Below are positions 56,836-64,000 of a DNA stretch of 64,000 bases, in pieces (within the stretch, counting starts at the first letter, position 1; each line of letters opens with the position of its first letter). Origin of the DNA: Ruminococcus sp. (GTDB lineage: Bacteria; Bacillota; Clostridia; Oscillospirales; Ruminococcaceae). The notes beneath the pieces were generated by a model that saw only the letters and a list, made by a program, of their open reading frames with translations, was not told the DNA's origin and ran no database searches. The translations under genes and the position numbers were made by a program. The DNA lies in NCBI GenBank assembly GCA_017516465.1, contig JAFXCR010000051.1, forward strand, positions 1 to 64,000, read 5' to 3'.

Positions 56836-57143
56836 GCCTTGATAGCTTCGATCTTCACCTGAGTGTAAGGCTGTCTGTGTCCCTGCTTTCTCTTTTCGCC
56901 CTTCTTAGGCTTATAAGTGAAAACAGTGATCTTCTTACCTTTACCGTTCTTAAGAACCTTAGCTTCAACTGCTGCACCTTCAACATAAGGAGCACCGATC
57001 TTAAGTCCATCGTCTGCACCGAGTGCTACAACCTTATCGAATGTAACTGTCTCGTCAGCTTCAACTGCAAGCTTCTCGATGAAGATAACATCGCCCTCGT
57101 TTACCTGATACTGCTTTCCGCCGGTTTCAATAACTGCGTACAT
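56832..57143 (-). CDS. rplU: Ribosomal protein L21
   Basis: 103 aa from the ATG at 57143 ([18 protein letters not shown]), the conserved start; an upstream GTG overlaps the AGGTG ribosome binding site. [18 protein letters not shown] closes the protein. First gene of rplU-prp-rpmA. Confidence 0.96.
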   Translation of the reverse strand: MYAVIETGGKQYQVNEGDVIFIEKLAVEADETVTFDKVVALGADDGLKIGAPYVEGAAVEAKVLKNGKGKKITVFTYKPKKGEKRKQGHRQPYTQVKIEAIKA

Positions 57144-57227
57144 TTCTGGCACCTGCCTTTTTCATAAACTCGCTGCGTCGGGCGTGTTAAGGAACAACTT
57201 TAAAGCCCGATTACAAGCGGCAATAAT
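57144..57227 (-). ncRNA. rplU leader, possible L21 leader
   Basis: About 75 transcribed nt between promoter and rplU containing a CGGGC/GCCCG hairpin (57179-57209 area). Position and size match the Firmicutes L21 leader (Rfam RF00559); consensus not verified by eye. Confidence 0.4.
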
Positions 57228-57256
57228 ATTTTACCACAAAGGATGTCCTTTGTCAA
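57228..57256 (-). promoter_or_regulatory. Promoter of rplU-prp-rpmA
   Basis: Minus strand TTGACA (57251-57256), 17-bp spacer, TAAAAT (57228-57233). Confidence 0.8.
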
Positions 57257-57303
57257 GGGTTTTTTCTCATATTTTTTCAAGAAATCTGATGTTTGTTTCG
57301 TAC

Positions 57304-58560
57304 TTACCACACCTTGTAGTCGGGTTCTCCGATTCTGTACGAAGTTCCAGGAACATAGAGATCTGACATCTGGAACTGTTTTCCCTGATCAGTCAGTTGT
57401 TTCTGTACCTTCATCATTTCTCTGAATGCCACACTGTTTACAACAATTTTCTTTACATCCTCCTGAGCCGGACGTGTTCCGAGAAATTCAAGTATAGCCT
57501 GCTGAAGATAGAAGTACGATCTGAGCTGTGTCTTCTTAAATTCTACCTGCTTCTGGTCATCTCCTTCGCCTTCAATGAAGAAAAGACTATCTCCCTCACG
57601 GTATCCGAGAGTAAGCTTTGCAAGAATCTCAGGAATAAATATTCTTATTTCTGAAGCAAGTGATTTATTTCCTGTCATTTCTTCAAGTCTTTCTGCAAGA
57701 GCCATGTAGTCTTCCTTACTTTCAATTTTGACCATTGAATTCAGACATTCCTCAGCAGCCTTCATTACAGTTTCCTTATCAAAGGGGCACTTATCTTCTT
57801 CACGCTGAACAAAGATAACGTACTGCTTTTCACAGGCAAATCCTTCTGTATCCTCCCATGAGTCAATATAAGGATTAAGAAGCTCGCCAAGCTGCGAACA
57901 TACAGATCCATTTACACGGACTTCTATCATCTTTCTTGTTCTGGCTTCCTGACCTGTTTCCTCGTTTGCAGGAACGTAAAGCTTAGCAAGATAAATTCTT
58001 ACCCAGTAATACTTCTTTGATCCAAGATACTTCGGAAGTTCATTCATAAGATACTTTGCAAGAAGAACAGGCTGCTTAGGCTGCTCGCCGGCTCTGATTC
58101 TTACAACAGACTGACAGTACATATCGAAATCATAGTGCTGTCCGAGGAAATCAACTGAAATCGGTGCAGGATTCTTCTTATTGATAGCCATATCAATGGG
58201 GTGCCAGAGACCAGCATAGAAAATATCTGCTGCCATTTTTGCAGCTTCCTGTTCAGTACCGCCCTGTGCGTCAACAGGATCAAGCAGTGGCTCATCAAAT
58301 TCATCATTTTTGATAATGAAAATGAACTGAATAAGCTTTACTGCACCTCTGTCCTCTTTGTTTCCTACCTGAACATCAATTGTGTAACCCTTGGGCATGA
58401 TTATGCAGTTATCGTAAAGGGTTCCATTGAGTTTTTCATTGAGATTTGTAAGAACCTCCATTACAAGAGCGTCATTTTCTTTTTTAAGCTGTTCCTGAGG
58501 ATTTACCTCCTGAACCTGTTCATCCTTCTTTTTCTTCTTAAAAAGTGCCACTTTAACCAT
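57304..58560 (-). CDS. Uncharacterised cytoplasmic protein
   Basis: 418 aa, no signal peptide or membrane segment. The N-terminal ~25 residues are a Lys/Glu/Gln-rich tail (FKKKKKDEQVQEVNPQEQ), followed by two mixed alpha/beta regions: ~30-215 with GTLYDNCIIMPKGYTIDVQVG and a GLWHPIDMAI segment, and ~220-405 with KCPFDKETVMKAAEECLNSM and a stretch ending YRIGEPDYKVW. I cannot name a family. It lies between rplU and prmA in the same orientation and is likely its own unit; no partner suggests a role. Confidence 0.7.
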   Translation of the reverse strand: MVKVALFKKKKKDEQVQEVNPQEQLKKENDALVMEVLTNLNEKLNGTLYDNCIIMPKGYTIDVQVGNKEDRGAVKLIQFIFIIKNDEFDEPLLDPVDAQGGTEQEAAKMAADIFYAGLWHPIDMAINKKNPAPISVDFLGQHYDFDMYCQSVVRIRAGEQPKQPVLLAKYLMNELPKYLGSKKYYWVRIYLAKLYVPANEETGQEARTRKMIEVRVNGSVCSQLGELLNPYIDSWEDTEGFACEKQYVIFVQREEDKCPFDKETVMKAAEECLNSMVKIESKEDYMALAERLEEMTGNKSLASEIRIFIPEILAKLTLGYREGDSLFFIEGEGDDQKQVEFKKTQLRSYFYLQQAILEFLGTRPAQEDVKKIVVNSVAFREMMKVQKQLTDQGKQFQMSDLYVPGTSYRIGEPDYKVW

Positions 58561-58606
58561 TCTCCTTATATTTAAATTTTATTTATGATCCCTTATCTGC
58601 CGGGAA

Positions 58607-59578
58607 TTAGAGGGGTGCCGCAAGCTTTACTGCTGCCCATCCTTCTTTTACATTAATTTCAGGATCACTGAAGCCGACTCCCTCAAGAGCACCGATAACC
58701 TCGTGCATTCTTTCTTCAATAATGCCCGAAACAATGAGTATTCCGCCGTTTTTTATGTAACGCACGAAGTGATCCTTCATAGCTATGAGAACATCTGCCA
58801 CGATATTTGCTGCGATAACATCATACTTTGCGTCGATTCTGTCCGCAAGCTTTTCGTCAGTCAGGATATTCCCGTAGAATGTCTCGTATTTTTCAGGATT
58901 TATACGATTTTTAACTGCATTTTCCAGAGCTGTTTCTGCTGCATTCTGCTCGATATCAACTGCAACAGCACTTTCTGCACCAAGAAGCATTGCTCCGATT
59001 GACAGAATTCCGCTTCCACATCCCATATCAAGTATTCTATCTCCGTTTTTCAGGTTTTTTTCAAGCAGTTCCAGACACAATCTTGTAGTATGATGCTGAC
59101 CTGTACCAAAGCTTGATGCCGGATCTATCTCCAGAACAATTCTGCTGCCATCGTTTTCGTATTCCTCCCACGACGGCTTGATTACAAGCTTTTCACCTAT
59201 TTTTACAGGCTTGAAATACTGCTTCCAGTTATTTGCCCAGTCTTCCTCACGGATGCTGGAAAGCTCAGCTTCAAGGCGTCCGTAGATACCGTCAGTATCA
59301 GATTCTTTAAGCTCAGTAAGCATCGCTCTGATTGAAAGAAGCATATCAGCTCCCTGAGAATTTGAGGGCAGATAAACTGTTATCCTCGTTTCACAGTCTG
59401 AAAGTCCCATCAGATCTTCGTCGATATAATCCCACTTGCCATCCTTGTTTTCCAGAAATTCATTGAAATCTCCGGCATCCTGAATAACAAATCCTTTGAT
59501 ACCAATATCCATAAGCTTTGCGCAAAGAAGTTCAATCCCCTCCGAAGCCGTATAGATATTTACTTCTGTCCATTCCAT
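58607..59578 (-). CDS. prmA: Ribosomal protein L11 methyltransferase
   Basis: 323 aa. An N-terminal substrate-recognition domain (~1-115, MEWTEVNIYTASEGIE) precedes the SAM-binding domain with ILDMGCGSGILSIGA (~186-200) and SFGTGQHHTT, and DVIAANIVADVL carries motif IV (NxPY-like). It trimethylates L11. It is 11 bp downstream of the C39-dockerin gene on the same strand, but probably not functionally related. Confidence 0.93.
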   Translation of the reverse strand: MEWTEVNIYTASEGIELLCAKLMDIGIKGFVIQDAGDFNEFLENKDGKWDYIDEDLMGLSDCETRITVYLPSNSQGADMLLSIRAMLTELKESDTDGIYGRLEAELSSIREEDWANNWKQYFKPVKIGEKLVIKPSWEEYENDGSRIVLEIDPASSFGTGQHHTTRLCLELLEKNLKNGDRILDMGCGSGILSIGAMLLGAESAVAVDIEQNAAETALENAVKNRINPEKYETFYGNILTDEKLADRIDAKYDVIAANIVADVLIAMKDHFVRYIKNGGILIVSGIIEERMHEVIGALEGVGFSDPEINVKEGWAAVKLAAPL

Positions 59579-59589
59579 AAAAGTTCTCC

Positions 59590-61122
59590 TTAATCGCAGA
59601 CAAGCACAAGGTACACCAGAACATCTCCGCTATTCACCTTACCGTCTCCGTTTATATCGGCTGCTTCTTCCTCACAGCCTGTAAATATTGAAACGCCATC
59701 CGGCATAACCTCAAGACTACTGAGATATTCGCTCAGCATTCCGAGATCAATCATATCTGTATTTCCATCACCGTTTATGTCTCCTCTTTTTCTGGAAACT
59801 TCTTCCTTTACCGGAGACATTCCGGAAAGATCTATCCAACCGGCAAAACCATCTGAACCGGAAATATGACCTGCTTTTCCAACACATTCTGCCGCATTGA
59901 CAACCTCATTCGTTCTGACGAAAGCTATCGGCTTCCCCGACATATCAGCTGATGCGTAAATTCCTATGTCATTCAGCATCGGATTGTAATATTCGCCTGC
60001 CGGCATATCTGTTGTAACATCCGGCTTCTGAGTTATTGTAGTTGTTGTGTTCAACTTCGTTGTAGTTTTTACAGTCGTTGTGGTTGTATTGATCGGTTTT
60101 GTTGTAGTTTTTACAGTTGTTGTAGTTGTAGTAGTCTTACTTGTTGTAGTTTTCGCAGTTGTGGTTGTGGTAGTCGTACTTGTTGTAGTTTTCGCAGTTG
60201 TTGTAGTCGTAGCAGTCTTACTTGTTGTAGTTTTCGCAGTTGTTGTAGTCGTAGTAGTCTTACTTGTTGTAGTTTTCGCAGTTGTGGTTGTTGTAGTAGT
60301 CTGACTTGTTGTAGTTTTCGCAGTTGTTGTAGTCGTAGTAGTCGTACTTGTTGCGTTTTTCTCAGTCGTTGTTGTAGTCATAGTGGTTTCGGATGTCGTT
60401 GTGGTCGTAGTATCTGTTGTTTCAGAAGTTGTGATATCTGTTGTAGTTGTATCTGTTGAAGGCGGAGTAAATGGTGCCGGAGGATTCTTACACGTCAATG
60501 CCCAGTACTCATTTCCTCCGTAGATCTGGTATTCGTCATAAAGCAGACGAGTATCTGATGCAGGATCTATCATGTATATGTCGTTTCCGACAACACCTTC
60601 TATATATACCCAGTGCCAGTTGGCATTCAGTATAATATGATATCCCTGATTCATCATTTCCTTTATCTCTGCCGCAATTCCTTCTTTTGTAAAGCTTTTC
60701 AGATAAGAATCCTTTATAAAATTGATCTGAGGAATTATCTTGTTAATCGTTCCCCAGCTTGCAATAGAGCCTCCATAATTGAAGCCATTCCTTGCATTGT
60801 ATGCTTCTGCGAGTACACCCGGATTGAATTCTTCAACGCTGGTTATGCCAAGATTTTTAAGAGCCGCTTCATCAAGTGAATCTGATGCTCTTGCCATCAT
60901 CGAAAGTGCTGTTATCAGACACCCAGATTTTGCTACCGTAGTACCATTCATGCTGATACTTCCCCATCGGGGATCCATCTGCCGCCATGAATGATAATCC
61001 TCAGCCGCTAATGTCCTGTTGTTTTTTATGGGATCAAGCTGAACAATCACTGAAAAGAACAGTAATGCAGTCAACAGACTGATAATCCTTTTCAGGATCA
61101 CATTTTTTCCTGTAATATACAT
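59590..61122 (-). CDS. Secreted C39-like peptidase with Thr-repeat linker and dockerin
   Basis: 510 aa. Signal peptide (~8-40, cut near TLAA), then a C39-like papain-fold domain (~42-210) with Cys68 (KSGCLITALSMM), His170 (NANWHWVYIEG) and Asp186 (YMIDPASD). A Thr-rich linker (~215-380) contains about seven 14-residue repeats. An SH3-like region (~388-435, GIYASADMSGKP) and a C-terminal type I dockerin follow: two calcium-binding repeats, GDINGDGNTDMIDLGML and ADINGDGKVNSGDVLVYL. The dockerin implies attachment to a cellulosome scaffoldin. Peptidase or amidase activity is inferred. GGAGG precedes the ATG. Confidence 0.88.
   Translation of the reverse strand: MYITGKNVILKRIISLLTALLFFSVIVQLDPIKNNRTLAAEDYHSWRQMDPRWGSISMNGTTVAKSGCLITALSMMARASDSLDEAALKNLGITSVEEFNPGVLAEAYNARNGFNYGGSIASWGTINKIIPQINFIKDSYLKSFTKEGIAAEIKEMMNQGYHIILNANWHWVYIEGVVGNDIYMIDPASDTRLLYDEYQIYGGNEYWALTCKNPPAPFTPPSTDTTTTDITTSETTDTTTTTTSETTMTTTTTEKNATSTTTTTTTTAKTTTSQTTTTTTTAKTTTSKTTTTTTTAKTTTSKTATTTTTAKTTTSTTTTTTTAKTTTSKTTTTTTTVKTTTKPINTTTTTVKTTTKLNTTTTITQKPDVTTDMPAGEYYNPMLNDIGIYASADMSGKPIAFVRTNEVVNAAECVGKAGHISGSDGFAGWIDLSGMSPVKEEVSRKRGDINGDGNTDMIDLGMLSEYLSSLEVMPDGVSIFTGCEEEAADINGDGKVNSGDVLVYLVLVCD
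60070..60360 (-). repeat. Tandem 42-bp repeats encoding the Thr-rich linker
   Basis: About seven imperfect copies of a 42-bp unit (reading AKTTTSKTTTTTTT), with units of 39 bp in places and the last two diverging to VKTTTKPINTT and VKTTTKLNTT. In-frame units mean length changes keep the protein readable. Confidence 0.88.
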
Positions 61123-61145
61123 AATTGCCTCCGTAAATCAGAGCC

Positions 61146-63410
61146 TCAGGCAGTCTTTAACCGCCTTTGCTTCTTCATTTCACGATATGCCCCATACGCT
61201 GAAATATAATCCGACATTGCTGTTTCAGCATCATTCTCGCTGAGCGACGCATCTCCATAGACAGCAGCATCAAACAAATCCGCTGTTACCGAAATATCCA
61301 CACCGGATATTTCCATTATCCCCTTTGCCGCTTCATGTGATGTATTCATCCCTGATATATGGTATATTCTGCAAAGTCTGTACATAACAGATTTTACTGT
61401 ATCATCGGGAGCTTTCCTTCTGCTTCGGAATATGAAAAATCTGTGCGAAAGCGATGGATATATTTTAATAAATATCAGAATAAGGATAAGCAGTCCGAAA
61501 AGTATAATTCCGGAAATCATAAGCATTTCAAAAAGATCGGGCTTTTCTTTCTCATTCGTTCTGGCAGAAATAGTCGGCTCAAACGTCATCCAGCCATAGC
61601 CTTCAATGTAAAGCTCCGGATAGCCATGGGCATCCTTTGGAGTCACAAGCATATTTGTATTATACTCCTTATTTTCATGCTTCTGAGAAACAAGATAGCC
61701 TTCGCAGTATCGTGCCGGAATACCCGACGCTCTTGCAAGCATGACCATTGATGTTGCATACTCAAAACATACTCCACGCCTTGTATTGAAAAGAAAATTC
61801 TCGACATTTTCTCCTTTTGATTTAACATATTCCAGATCATAGATAAAATCGTTCATGAAAAAATACTGCTCAATCGCTTTAGCCTTTTCGTAATCAGAAT
61901 CAAATCCCTTAGTTATCTCCTGTGCCAGATCATATACTCTGCTTTTATCACCGTAATCGAGGAGTCCCTCGATGTAATCGGAATAATCATTGTACTCCTT
62001 GCGGAGAAGCTTTGCATATTCTTCAATTATCTCATTTTCATCATCGTAATATTCAGATTCTCTTTCAAGAACTCTGCTTGCTCTCCAAAGAAGATTAGAA
62101 TAATCTGACTGAGAAATGATATCGACAACTTCCTTGTTGTTTACGTTTTCAAAAAATGTATCCCTGTAATAACTGTATGTAAATTCGGCTGTTTCGTAAG
62201 AATCCTCCCGTCCTCGGATGCGTATGACTCCTGTTTTCAAAATTTCCATGTATTGTGCTGCACATGACCACACAAGGCTCTTTGCAGACTGCGGAACAGG
62301 AGCAACATCTCCCAGACGTGCAGCATTATATATAGACGCTTTTCCAATATCCGGAATAGCTATATCTTCCGGAGAATATCCGGAAAGTCCGAATTCTTCT
62401 GCAAAACCGCTGTCAAGCTCTGCCGCTGTAAGAATCGCACGTGTAAGTACTCCGACTTCTCCGAGTTCTATACGGGATTTTTTATATTCGGCAACTTCCT
62501 TTGAATCAGCATTGCCAATACTCCATGTATCATAATTATAATCGTAAAATGAAAATGTTCCTGTTTTAAAGTGGAGTTCCTCATCAGCCGAAACATAGAA
62601 CAGATGTGTATCGCTGTCAACACCTCTGTACTGACCTCCTGAAGATGATTCCTGAAAATCTCCGAGCATCGCAAGAAGACGATCGGTAAATCGTTCCGCA
62701 GAAATAAGAGATTCTATAAATGTACGGTCGGCTTCTATCGCCGGCTTAGGGAAAACTGCTGCAACTGCCGCAAACAGCAGTGCGTAAATTCCAGCAGAAC
62801 GCCATGTTTCACTCTTTACAGCAATTACTACCGTATCACTGTCATTCAGCTCCCTGAAACGCACAAGTAGCATTATGTACCCCACTGACATCAAAATTAT
62901 CAGTATTATGGGCATCTGCTCTGCTTCCTTACCATAAATAGTAAACGGAATGATAAATATGAGAAAATTCATAAATATCCTGTATCGCACATGGGTATAG
63001 TAATAAATAACTGAGCACATAAAATATATGAACAGTAAAAATATCGCAAGTGTATACCAGCCATTGAAATCCACAATTGACTGCGGTGTCATAAACCATA
63101 CCCCGAAGGAAATAGGATAATTATCCGCCCCCATCTGCATACACATTGATGAAGTAAACGAAAGTAACAGCGATGTTACTATATAGGCTATCGTGCCAAA
63201 CAGTTTGTGTTTTTCCATGTAATCCATCAGCCGGAAAAGCAGTATACACATTACAAGTGATGCCAATGTATAAACTGCTGTCAGCATATTTCTGCAATAA
63301 TGATACATGATTGCCGTCATTGCAATTACAGTATATATAAGCACCGGATCACATAGATATCTGGTGATCAGAGCCTTTAACCCTGTCGAATTATTTTCAG
63401 TTTCACGCAT
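61146..63410 (-). CDS. Transglutaminase-like membrane protein (TgpA-type)
   Basis: 754 aa. Six to seven N-terminal membrane helices (~20-215), an extracellular region, the transglutaminase core at ~530-620 with Cys in TRRGVCFEYATS, His in DAHGYPELY and the GYGWMTFEPT segment, and a further helix (~635-660) before a cytoplasmic tail. The set MoxR-DUF58-TgpA is common; here the DUF58 gene precedes it by 4 bp. Function is unknown; protein or peptidoglycan crosslinking or hydrolysis is suggested. Confidence 0.87.
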   Translation of the reverse strand: MRETENNSTGLKALITRYLCDPVLIYTVIAMTAIMYHYCRNMLTAVYTLASLVMCILLFRLMDYMEKHKLFGTIAYIVTSLLLSFTSSMCMQMGADNYPISFGVWFMTPQSIVDFNGWYTLAIFLLFIYFMCSVIYYYTHVRYRIFMNFLIFIIPFTIYGKEAEQMPIILIILMSVGYIMLLVRFRELNDSDTVVIAVKSETWRSAGIYALLFAAVAAVFPKPAIEADRTFIESLISAERFTDRLLAMLGDFQESSSGGQYRGVDSDTHLFYVSADEELHFKTGTFSFYDYNYDTWSIGNADSKEVAEYKKSRIELGEVGVLTRAILTAAELDSGFAEEFGLSGYSPEDIAIPDIGKASIYNAARLGDVAPVPQSAKSLVWSCAAQYMEILKTGVIRIRGREDSYETAEFTYSYYRDTFFENVNNKEVVDIISQSDYSNLLWRASRVLERESEYYDDENEIIEEYAKLLRKEYNDYSDYIEGLLDYGDKSRVYDLAQEITKGFDSDYEKAKAIEQYFFMNDFIYDLEYVKSKGENVENFLFNTRRGVCFEYATSMVMLARASGIPARYCEGYLVSQKHENKEYNTNMLVTPKDAHGYPELYIEGYGWMTFEPTISARTNEKEKPDLFEMLMISGIILFGLLILILIFIKIYPSLSHRFFIFRSRRKAPDDTVKSVMYRLCRIYHISGMNTSHEAAKGIMEISGVDISVTADLFDAAVYGDASLSENDAETAMSDYISAYGAYREMKKQRRLKTA

Positions 63411-63414
63411 ATAT

Positions 63415-64000
63415 TTATACCAATTTGAATACGTTATCAGTCTTGTCGAGATACCACAGCTCAGAAGATCCCCTTAACGCAGGAATTTCAGGAACAATTA
63501 TACTTTTTTCTGAAATTCCGCTGACAATCTGAGAAACGCTGTCGGGAGCCGTAGTAGCTACAACACAGGAGCATACATTCCCCTGAGTATCCACCTTTAT
63601 CCTCCTGCCAGCAACCATCTTTACAGAGAGAAGCCTCAGGAGAAGAATATCGGGATAATCCACATTATTAACGCACTCTGTTACGGAGCTTTCTGCGGAA
63701 TTGTAGACAAAATCACATGATATTCCATTTTTCACAAGAGCCTTTACCAGACCAATTGCTGCACAGATAATTTTTTCTTCCCTGAGTACAGCTTTTTCCG
63801 GATCTTCATCCGGTCTTCTGTAAAGATCAAGCACTACAAGAGGTCTCACCATTGATACAGCCTCGTCAAGACGAACCATGAGTCTGCGTTTCTTTGATGA
63901 AAGCTTCCAGTTAATTCTTTTTAGCGGATCTCCCTGAATATATTCACGATGTTCATATCCAGGGGCAGAAGTTGAAGAAAACATAAGCTCTGTATCATTT
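63415..64000 (-). CDS. DUF58 protein, 5' part outside the window
   Basis: C-terminal ~195 residues visible; the frame is open through the window edge and the internal ATG at 63984 is not a credible start because DUF58 proteins are about 350-400 aa. The signature REYIQGDPLKRINWKLSSKKR (REY..GD..R.INW) is near the visible N-terminus, followed by a von Willebrand A-like LVVLDLYRR strand. These proteins accompany MoxR ATPases and transglutaminases. The gene is followed 4 bp later by the transglutaminase gene. Confidence 0.88.
   Translation of the reverse strand, partial: NDTELMFSSTSAPGYEHREYIQGDPLKRINWKLSSKKRRLMVRLDEAVSMVRPLVVLDLYRRPDEDPEKAVLREEKIICAAIGLVKALVKNGISCDFVYNSAESSVTECVNNVDYPDILLLRLLSVKMVAGRRIKVDTQGNVCSCVVATTAPDSVSQIVSGISEKSIIVPEIPALRGSSELWYLDKTDNVFKLV

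Noticed and set aside
60047..60360. Val-rich plus-strand frame, or CRISPR-like repeats
   Set aside because: The frame is the antisense of the Thr-rich linker; the repeats are contiguous in-frame coding units without spacers.

Overview
The window is chromosomal DNA from a low-to-mid GC Gram-positive anaerobe, most likely a Ruminococcus-type member of the Oscillospiraceae (Clostridia). The evidence is a secreted protein with a type I dockerin and a very long Thr-rich linker, a complete six-gene Rnf complex, an L27 with a cleavable N-terminal extension next to its protease Prp, an AddA nuclease-helicase, and housekeeping operons in Firmicutes order. Promoters are mostly close to the sigma-A consensus with 17-bp spacers. 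I saw no tRNA, rRNA, CRISPR array, prophage or intact insertion sequence.

Layout. Positions 1-5100 form an accessory stretch: the end of an unknown gene, an AT-rich 1230-codon ORF with an N-terminal SMEK domain (a predicted anti-phage or conflict protein), a 5' fragment of a GH25 lysozyme gene in the opposite orientation that truncates it, and a short collagen-like surface protein. Positions 5558-8120 are a three-gene sortase operon. From 8124 to 14286 runs the minus-strand Clp region (clpC, a Cys-rich microprotein on the plus strand, clpX, clpP, tig). From 14319 to 24600 lie minus-strand housekeeping genes: phosphoesterase, thrC, yraN, rnhB, rbgA, two signal peptidases, rplS, a methyltransferase, the TIGR03960/DUF2344 radical-SAM pair, cdd and a DUF896 gene.

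Positions 24700-31710 read mostly rightward: an SDR oxidoreductase, an LtaS-like sulfatase, a frameshifted thioesterase, an ECF sigma factor with a Thr-rich membrane partner, and a membrane-anchored HtrA protease. Positions 31715-39294 read leftward: addA, ligA, DUF1015 and maf. A queuosine-precursor operon (queD-queE-folE-queC-queF) follows, preceded by a leader with a candidate preQ1 riboswitch and a strong terminator. Next come a lipoprotein GH3 glycosidase, a phosphoesterase, a MATE transporter, the rnfCDGEAB operon and mntP. The right end holds yebC, obg-mrnC, rplU-prp-rpmA, an unknown 418-aa protein, prmA, and a transglutaminase/DUF58 pair next to the dockerin-bearing C39-like protein.

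The least ordinary observations are: the SMEK ORF fused at its 3' end to antisense GH25 sequence; a family of about 88-bp elements with terminal inverted repeats (AAGGCAATACCGCAC) in at least four intergenic places, two of them abutting or forming gene ends; the divergent preQ1-like leader; a ClpC with a shortened middle domain; a one-base frameshift in a thioesterase; and a 14-residue tandem-repeat linker in the dockerin protein. Many starts were moved to the ATG that carries a Shine-Dalgarno sequence; each entry says so.
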